Source: an uncultured Oscillospiraceae bacterium (GTDB taxonomy: Bacteria; Bacillota; Clostridia; Oscillospirales; Oscillospiraceae). Taken from it: a stretch of DNA of 10,049 nt. The notes under the pieces were generated by a model. The model was not told the DNA's origin. It ran no database searches and worked only from the letters and a program-made list of their open reading frames with translations. Location: the NCBI GenBank assembly GCA_947624465.1, contig CANQKJ010000058.1:1-10049 (forward strand). The letters run 5' to 3'. Shown here piece after piece: positions 6,531-10,049 of the stretch (positions within the stretch are counted from its first letter, which is position 1; the number at the start of each line of letters is the position of its first letter). Position numbers and translations under genes: made by a program.

Positions 6531-6719
6531 TCAATCCATCCTTCCTGTGGTAGGTACGCCCCATCTCTTTGCCAGCGCCTTTGTGATAGGGCCAAGCGCC
6601 ACTACGTCCCGGGCAAATTGTCCATCGTAGCCCATAAACACCACCGCCACCTGTTCTCTCTGTGGTGTGAATATGCTATAAAAGTGCCCGTTCTGCACCA
6701 CGAAAAGGCCATTCATCAT
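6531..6719 (-). CDS. Small unknown protein, 62 aa
   Basis: This is a 62-residue protein with a beta-rich N-terminal half (GLFVVQNGHFYSIFTPQ, then QVAVVFMGYDGQ) and a short helical C-terminus (GPITKALAKRWG). A GA-rich ribosome site (GGGGGCGAGGA) precedes the ATG pair at 6719/6716, and a terminator follows directly, which supports a real gene. No family is recognised; there is no signal peptide or membrane helix. Size and spacing would fit a small regulator or anti-defence protein, but nothing in the sequence shows that. Confidence 0.62.
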   Translation of the reverse strand: MMNGLFVVQNGHFYSIFTPQREQVAVVFMGYDGQFARDVVALGPITKALAKRWGVPTTGRMD

Positions 6720-6783
6720 GTCCTCGCCCCCTAAATTTTAATTGTAAACACTATTGCGGCATATGCTTTTTCCGCAGACAAAT

Positions 6784-6815
6784 AGAAAGAGGGGTGTATA
6801 TGCACCCCTCTTTCT
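6784..6815 (-). terminator. Terminator of the lipoprotein gene
   Basis: A perfect 13-bp stem (AGAAAGAGGGGTG at 6784-6796 with its complement at 6803-6815) and a 6-nt loop lies 28 nt after the lipoprotein stop codon. The trailing T content on the - strand is modest. Confidence 0.75.
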
Positions 6816-6842
6816 GTATGATTACCTGACGCTATGTAATTG

Positions 6843-7727
6843 TCAGCCGTTTGATCCACCAAAGCTGGCTGATCCACCACCACTTGGAACTAGATCTGCT
6901 GGATTATAATCCAGGATATCTCCATCTGAAGCATTGAACTCTGTGGGACGTTGATGAATTGCTGGGTCATTGGCACTTGGATCTATGTATTCATTGTAAC
7001 CATAATTGCCGGATGATCCACCGCCTGTACTTCCACCACCAGAACCACCTGTATTTCCACCTGTACTTGGCCTATTACCTGTGCTTGGCTTGTTGCCTGT
7101 GCTGGGCTGGGTTTGGTTTTGGGGCTTGGCCGTACTCAACAAGGAGTTGTGCATATAAACAATCGTGCCGTCTGCTAATTGCACCTTTGACCAATCCGAT
7201 ATGTCACCCGTGCCTTTGCCGATCCGGGTCGCAGACTCCCCACGGGCCATTGTCCCCACTACATCAAACGAGGTGTCGGGGCCTGTGCGCTCGTTGACCG
7301 TATCCGTCGCATAGACTGTCTCGTTACAGTCCTCAAAAGTATATTGAGGTTCAACAGGTCTCCATTCCCGGTATAAATCCGCATAGTTTTCTGGCAGGGC
7401 TGTCAGGCCGGTTGCAAAATCGGGAATTGCAGAAATTTCAAGCTGTATTGTCTCCTCTAAACCAAAATCAGACCCAAACAACCCATAACACATTTCAAAG
7501 ACCGTGTACAGCATTTCCTCGTCTACCTGGGCCAGCGGGGCGACTGCTCCCTGCTCCACGTTCTCCGTCGGCTCCGGGGTGGGTTCTGCCGTGGGCTCCA
7601 CGGTGGGTTCGACCGTGGGGACCGCTTCGGGGCTGGTCTCCGGCGTCTGCGCGTTTTGACCACAGGCAGACAGCGCCAAAGCCAGCAGAAGGGCAACCGC
7701 CGTCATTATGGCTCGTTTCCTTGACAT
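6843..7727 (-). CDS. SH3-domain lipoprotein
   Basis: This 294-residue exported lipoprotein has MSRKR, a hydrophobic stretch and the lipobox LSAC, so Cys22 should be lipidated by signal peptidase II processing and the protein anchored on the outer face of the membrane. The start is the ATG at 7725-7727 because GGAGG lies 8 nt upstream; a start 5 codons earlier has no such site. After the anchor comes a VEPTVEPTAEPTPEPT spacer (about 39-54), a helical segment (70-110) and a bacterial SH3-type domain (about 138-198, with VNERTGPDTSFDVVGTMARG and a W-KV-L-DG-Y end). The tail has three STGN-type repeats and a Gly/Ser-rich linker (205-240). SH3b domains usually bind peptidoglycan or wall polymers. 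It is the only recognisable surface cargo of the element; its benefit is unknown. Confidence 0.88.
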   Translation of the reverse strand: MSRKRAIMTAVALLLALALSACGQNAQTPETSPEAVPTVEPTVEPTAEPTPEPTENVEQGAVAPLAQVDEEMLYTVFEMCYGLFGSDFGLEETIQLEISAIPDFATGLTALPENYADLYREWRPVEPQYTFEDCNETVYATDTVNERTGPDTSFDVVGTMARGESATRIGKGTGDISDWSKVQLADGTIVYMHNSLLSTAKPQNQTQPSTGNKPSTGNRPSTGGNTGGSGGGSTGGGSSGNYGYNEYIDPSANDPAIHQRPTEFNASDGDILDYNPADLVPSGGGSASFGGSNG

Positions 7728-7742
7728 TGTCCATACCTCCAT

Positions 7743-7980
7743 TATTGCGACCGCTCAAACTCTCCCAATCGCTGTGACCGGGTTTGGAGTGTCGCTCTAT
7801 TCTTAACAGCTCTGCCCGGGGACAGGGCCGCCTGCCCCCGGGGTTTACTGCCAAGAACAACAAAGGCAGTGCAACAGGTTTTCACACCTATCACACTGCA
7901 CGATAAACATATCAATGCAAACACAGCTATTACCCCGCTTTACCCCCTTGCAAGCAAGAGAACAAACGGGTATAATAAGG
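7743..7980. other. Noncoding leader region with GC-rich hairpin
   Basis: I see no convincing gene upstream of the lipoprotein here. A striking hairpin lies at 7815-7842: CCCGGGG, a one-base mismatch, CAGG, loop GCCG, CCTG, the mismatch, CCCCGGG. It has no T tract, so it may be an mRNA leader structure or part of a DNA-processing site. CTTGC-AA-GCAAG (7948-7959) is a second short inverted repeat. Confidence 0.45.
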
Positions 7981-8062
7981 ACGCTGGTGTAGCTTTGCTA
8001 CTGTGTAGGATGCGGCTATCATCCTGCATAGCTCGGGGTTGGGTTGCCGCCCTTCCCCGAGC
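7981..8062. other. Candidate origin of transfer (oriT)
   Basis: Several inverted repeats are packed in 82 bases: GTAGC-TTT-GCTAC (7989-8001), AGGATG/CATCCT (8007-8012 with 8020-8025), GCTAT/ATAGC (8015-8019 with 8028-8032), and GCTCGGGG/CCCCGAGC (8031-8038 with 8055-8062) with an inner GGG/CCC pair. The + strand ATCCTGC (8021-8027) matches the nick-site core of IncP-like (MOB-P) relaxases. Nested repeats beside such a core are typical of transfer origins. There is no relaxase in the window, so it would have to be used in trans. A transcript structure remains an alternative. Confidence 0.35.
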
Positions 8063-8261
8063 GCCTGCATTTGTTATTCTTGTTCTTTTATTTTACCGCT
8101 TGTATGTTCATCAGTCAAGGCCTTTTTCACAGGCGATGTTATTTTTTGGCTCCTATTGATATAGTCCCCCTTTTCTCCGCCTCTCCGATTCTATTTGTGA
8201 TCCCAATTATCCAAGGTCACGGTTGGCATTGACCCTCACTTTGTGTGGTTTGCGGTATGGA
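8063..8261. other. Noncoding stretch, possible gene remnant
   Basis: No intact gene is seen. On the - strand a frame reads MPTVTLDNWDHK, then TAG, then continues open for about 38 codons to a stop near 8072. It could be a decayed small gene or chance. Confidence 0.25.
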
Positions 8262-8387
8262 TTAAAAGGGGAGCAGGGGGGCAAGTTCTCCGCCCCAATC
8301 CCCTAACGAACTTCTGAAAACCCTCCGAGATACACCGGCCAGCCGTTGTATCTCCTTTTTTGTGCTGTTGTTTACATTCCCTGCCAT
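8262..8387 (-). CDS. Possible 41-aa protein
   Basis: An open frame starts MAGNVNNSTKKEIQRLAG and ends ELAPLLPF; AGAGGA lies about 8 nt upstream of its ATG (8385-8387). An in-frame ATG at 8418-8420 gives 52 residues but has no ribosome site. The middle (TKKEIQRLAGVSRRVFRSS) could form a basic helix. No family is recognised, and a chance frame is quite possible. Confidence 0.3.
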   Translation of the reverse strand: MAGNVNNSTKKEIQRLAGVSRRVFRSSLGDWGGELAPLLPF

Positions 8388-8677
8388 GTGTTTATCCTCT
8401 TGAACCTTTAATGACTTCATTGCGTTCTGTCGCTTTTCTCCCCCTCAAACTGTCCACCTTGTTATCCAATGTTTAAGCGTACATCCCAAAAAATCAAAAA
8501 TCCAAAATCCACATTTTTCGCTTACCGCTGATTCTTTGAAAAATCCACACTGACCCCCCTGCGTTATTCAAATGCCGTTCCCAAAAATCGCCCTTCCATT
8601 ATTTAATCAAATTCCACCTCGTTTTTTTGGCAATGTTGGCAACCGCCACGCACCCATTGAAAAAACCATCCTGTATC
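8388..8677. other. AT-rich noncoding stretch with short repeats
   Basis: I see no gene. The stretch contains two exact copies of AAAATCCACA (8504-8513 and 8540-8549), related AAAAATCC (8496-8503) and AAAAATCG (8583-8590), and the tandem TGGCAAT-GT-TGGCAAC motif (8628-8643). It lies directly downstream of the serine recombinase gene and could hold its binding sites. Confidence 0.4.
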
Positions 8678-9250
8678 CTAAAAAATTATCTTTTGATCGT
8701 CCTCAAATTCTTTGGCCTTCCGATACCATGTAGCCCGGGCAATGCCTAACTCCCGTGCTCCCTGACTGGCGGACATTCTTCCCGCCTTCACCTCCAGATA
8801 TATGTCGGCAAAAGCGCCCTCTGCTTTCTTTGGCCTCCCGGTCATGCGTCCCTCCGCCTTTGCTATGGCGATCCCTTCCGCCTGACGCTCCAGTATATTA
8901 TCCCGCTCCAGTTCCGCCAGAGCGCCAAAAACCGCCAACATGAACTTACCCGCCGGGGTGTTGGTGTCAATGCTCTCTTTGCGGCTGATGAACTGTACTC
9001 CCTTTTCCTCCAATGCGGCGGTCAGTTCCAGCAAGTCCTTTGTGTTCCTCGCAAAGCGTGAGATACTTTCTACGATCACCCGATCCCCCTCCCGCACAAA
9101 ATCCATCATCTTCCGCAGTTCCGGCCTGTCCCTGTTTTTGCCGCTCAACTTGTCTGTATAGACCTTCTCCACCCCAAGCTGTTTCATTAGTTCATCCTGT
9201 CTCGCTGTGTTCTGATGGCGGGTGCTGATACGCACATAGCCCACGTCCAT
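8678..9250 (-). CDS. Serine recombinase (resolvase/invertase family)
   Basis: This 190-residue small serine recombinase has the usual length of Tn3-type resolvases and DNA invertases. The N-terminal catalytic domain shows YVRIST with nucleophile Ser9 and Arg7, then SISRFARN with Arg65 and Arg68, and IDTNTPAGKF (94-103). A long helix (105-135, with ELERDNILERQAEGI) follows, and the C-terminus carries a helix-turn-helix (about 158-180, MSASQGARELGIARATWYRK). AAAGGGTGA about 6 nt upstream of the ATG supports the start. These enzymes resolve dimers or invert DNA at paired sites. No second transposase is present, so it may resolve element multimers, control an inversion or be a passenger. The catalytic residues look intact. 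Confidence 0.9.
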   Translation of the reverse strand: MDVGYVRISTRHQNTARQDELMKQLGVEKVYTDKLSGKNRDRPELRKMMDFVREGDRVIVESISRFARNTKDLLELTAALEEKGVQFISRKESIDTNTPAGKFMLAVFGALAELERDNILERQAEGIAIAKAEGRMTGRPKKAEGAFADIYLEVKAGRMSASQGARELGIARATWYRKAKEFEDDQKIIF

Positions 9251-9501
9251 CCGCTGTCACCCTTTCAAACTAGTTTTGACGATGAAGCAGTTTCCCGAAA
9301 GTGTCCCAAAAGTAATGGAGCAATGCCGCCGTCTCAAAAACTACACTTTTTGGCATAGACACATCCCCATGGGGAAGACCTGTCCCAAAAAGCGATTTGG
9401 AACTTTTGGAACACCCTTTTGGTGCGCTGTTTCAAATACACCCCCTATTCTTTTTTGAGCAGATGACCATGTATCAGTCGTATCTCTCTCCAGTATACCG
9501 C
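9251..9501. other. Right-end noncoding region with repeated TGTCCCAAA motifs
   Basis: I find no convincing gene. The stretch has TGTCCCAAAA at 9302-9311 and 9381-9390, plus an inverted copy, TTTTGGAACA (9404-9413). The 13-mers at 9301-9313 and 9402-9414 are inverted copies of each other at 12 of 13 positions. A fourth copy, TGTCCCAAA, lies at the left end (877-885). Repeats at both element ends suggest integrase or excisionase arm sites. Confidence 0.5.
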
Positions 9502-9542
9502 AAAAAGGTACTGCCCGGGGTCATCCCAGGCAGTACCTTTTT
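9502..9542. terminator. Strong bidirectional terminator at right end
   Basis: AAAAAGGTACTGCC (9502-9515) pairs with GGCAGTACCTTTTT (9529-9542), and the loop can pair further through GGG/CCC. Both strands end in five Ts. It stands between the host ntpD gene and the element's own genes and should stop transcription from either side. Confidence 0.85.
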
Positions 9543-9562
9543 CTCTCAATCAGTCCCATCGT

Positions 9563-9593
9563 AAAAGCGGTAAAACCGTGGTATACCGCTTTT
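9563..9593 (-). terminator. First terminator after the restored ntpD
   Basis: AAAAGCGGTA (9563-9572) and TACCGCTTTT (9584-9593) form a perfect 10-bp stem with an 11-nt loop, 26 nt after the ntpD stop codon. It lies within the element, not the host. Confidence 0.7.
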
Positions 9594-9619
9594 GCCCTCA
9601 TGCAAATAGCCCAAAAAAG

Positions 9620-10049
9620 TTACTGATTCTCGTATTTATCCAGCATTTCCTTCGTTTTTGCCTGCTTTTCCTCAATGGCTTCTTTCAGTATCATGTCCTT
9701 CACCTTCATCAAACGGGTGGTGGTGGCGCGGTCGTTCTCGTCCAGCTTCATGGTGATATAGCGGATGGACTCCTCCGTATCGGGGATGACCACGTACTCC
9801 AGGGCGTTGACCCGGCGGCGGGTCTTTTCGATCTCCTCTGCCATGAGCTGCATGGTCTTTTCCGTCTCGGCCAGCTTGAGCATGGACTGGAACGCCTCGC
9901 CCAGGGCAGCCACGGCGGCGTCCAGCTCGCCGGAGGTGGCGGCGAAGCCGTAGGGGAAGATGTCGCCGGCGTCGTCGGTGCGGGTCTTGTAGTGGTACTC
10001 CGGCACGTTGACGCTCATCACGTTGCGGAAGGTCATGGACAGCTCCACG
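9620..10049 (-). CDS. ntpD: V-type ATPase subunit D, 5' end outside window, 3' end supplied by element
   Basis: These 143 codons are the C-terminal part of subunit D, the central rotor stalk of the V/A-type ATPase, whose N- and C-terminal helices form the shaft inside the A3B3 head. The frame is open to the window edge, so the first ~70-85 residues are missing. Family features are [17 protein letters not shown], the long helix [20 protein letters not shown], and the conserved [17 protein letters not shown]. The coding sequence is GC-rich down to about 9706, then changes to lower-GC codons for the last ~27 residues ([13 protein letters not shown] ... LDKYENQ). The displaced native end at 762-845 encodes a different tail. 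The current gene is therefore a host-element chimera, and the replacement keeps frame and nearly the same length (24 against 23 residues after VKD). Confidence 0.93.
   Translation of the reverse strand, partial: VELSMTFRNVMSVNVPEYHYKTRTDDAGDIFPYGFAATSGELDAAVAALGEAFQSMLKLAETEKTMQLMAEEIEKTRRRVNALEYVVIPDTEESIRYITMKLDENDRATTTRLMKVKDMILKEAIEEKQAKTKEMLDKYENQ
9664..9705. repeat. Right attachment-site repeat
   Basis: This is the counterpart of 803-844 (34/42 identical; TCCTTCACCT at 9696-9705 exact). Sequence to its right is host ntpD; sequence to its left is the element-borne replacement tail. Confidence 0.78.

Larger units (their letters stand above)
845..9695. mobile_element. ~8.85-kb integrative element inserted in ntpD
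   Basis: The element is bounded by the ntpD-derived repeats and coded almost entirely on the - strand. It carries a tyrosine integrase next to one end, an excisionase, a DNA adenine methyltransferase, a serine recombinase, a lipoprotein and several unknown genes. Its base composition is clearly less GC-rich than the two flanks. No relaxase, coupling ATPase, type IV secretion gene, phage structural gene or replication initiator was recognised, so it is best described as an integrative element that is not self-transmissible and might be mobilised in trans. Boundaries are exact only to within about 10 bases, because the crossover point inside the att repeat cannot be fixed from one sequence. The same integrase family is found in conjugative elements and phages, so a decayed larger element is an alternative. 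Confidence 0.8.

Noticed and set aside
6043..6734. Several + strand frames between 6043 and 6734
   Set aside because: Low-complexity, Pro/Ser/Arg-rich translations with no ribosome sites, and antisense to a gene with its own terminator.
7495..7924. Two overlapping - strand frames upstream of the lipoprotein
   Set aside because: Composition is unlike a protein; they run across the hairpin and into the lipoprotein gene in other frames, without ribosome sites.
7869..8159. 96-codon frame on the + strand, with a hydrophobic part
   Set aside because: It runs through the nested inverted repeats; no ribosome site. The hydrophobic run is due to T-rich DNA.
9276..9458. 60-codon frame on the + strand at the right end
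   Set aside because: It spans the repeated TGTCCCAAA motifs and lacks a ribosome site or family resemblance.
1..10049. CRISPR array, tRNA, rRNA, transposase or insertion sequence
   Set aside because: I looked for regularly spaced repeats, tRNA-like cloverleaves at the att sites and transposase motifs, and saw none. The integration site is a protein gene, not a tRNA gene.

Overview
The window looks like a chromosomal stretch from a high-GC gut Firmicute, most likely in or near the Oscillospiraceae. This rests on the GC-rich flanks, the V-type ATPase operon, strong AGGAGG ribosome sites and the style of the mobile genes; no taxonomic search was possible. Host DNA lies at both ends: the 3' part of a ferritin-like gene (+ strand, 3-704) on the left and the body of the V-type ATPase subunit D gene (ntpD, - strand, 9620 to window end) on the right.

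Between them sits an integrated element of about 8.85 kb (roughly 845-9695), inserted into the 3' end of ntpD. The displaced native 3' end of ntpD remains at 762-845. The element brings its own in-frame replacement for the last ~27 codons (9620-9705), so the ATPase gene stays intact with a different C-terminal tail. The two junctions share a 42-bp imperfect repeat (34/42 identical) ending in a 10-bp identical block, TCCTTCACCT, which is the likely crossover core.

All element genes that I can support are on the - strand. The left half is an apparent operon read from about 4240 down to 1022: a possible leader peptide, excisionase (3826-4038), an unknown 215-aa protein (3164-3811), a D12-class DNA adenine methyltransferase (2272-3180) and a tyrosine integrase (1022-2179), closed by a terminator at 977-1019. 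To the right come single genes with their own terminators: an unknown 264-aa protein with a possible DNA-binding segment and coiled coil (4460-5254), an unknown 164-aa protein with an internal repeat (5474-5968), a 62-aa protein (6531-6719), a secreted SH3-type lipoprotein (6843-7727) and a serine recombinase (8678-9250).

No relaxase, coupling protein, conjugation gene or replication initiator was recognised. The gene-poor interval 7743-8677 holds nested inverted repeats around ATCCTGC, which could be an origin of transfer used in trans; this is only a candidate. Two hairpin terminators (9502-9542 and 9563-9593) lie between the replaced ntpD tail and the element genes, so the element appears to end the host operon as well as repair its last gene. 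Short TGTCCCAAA-type repeats near both ends are candidate integrase arm sites.
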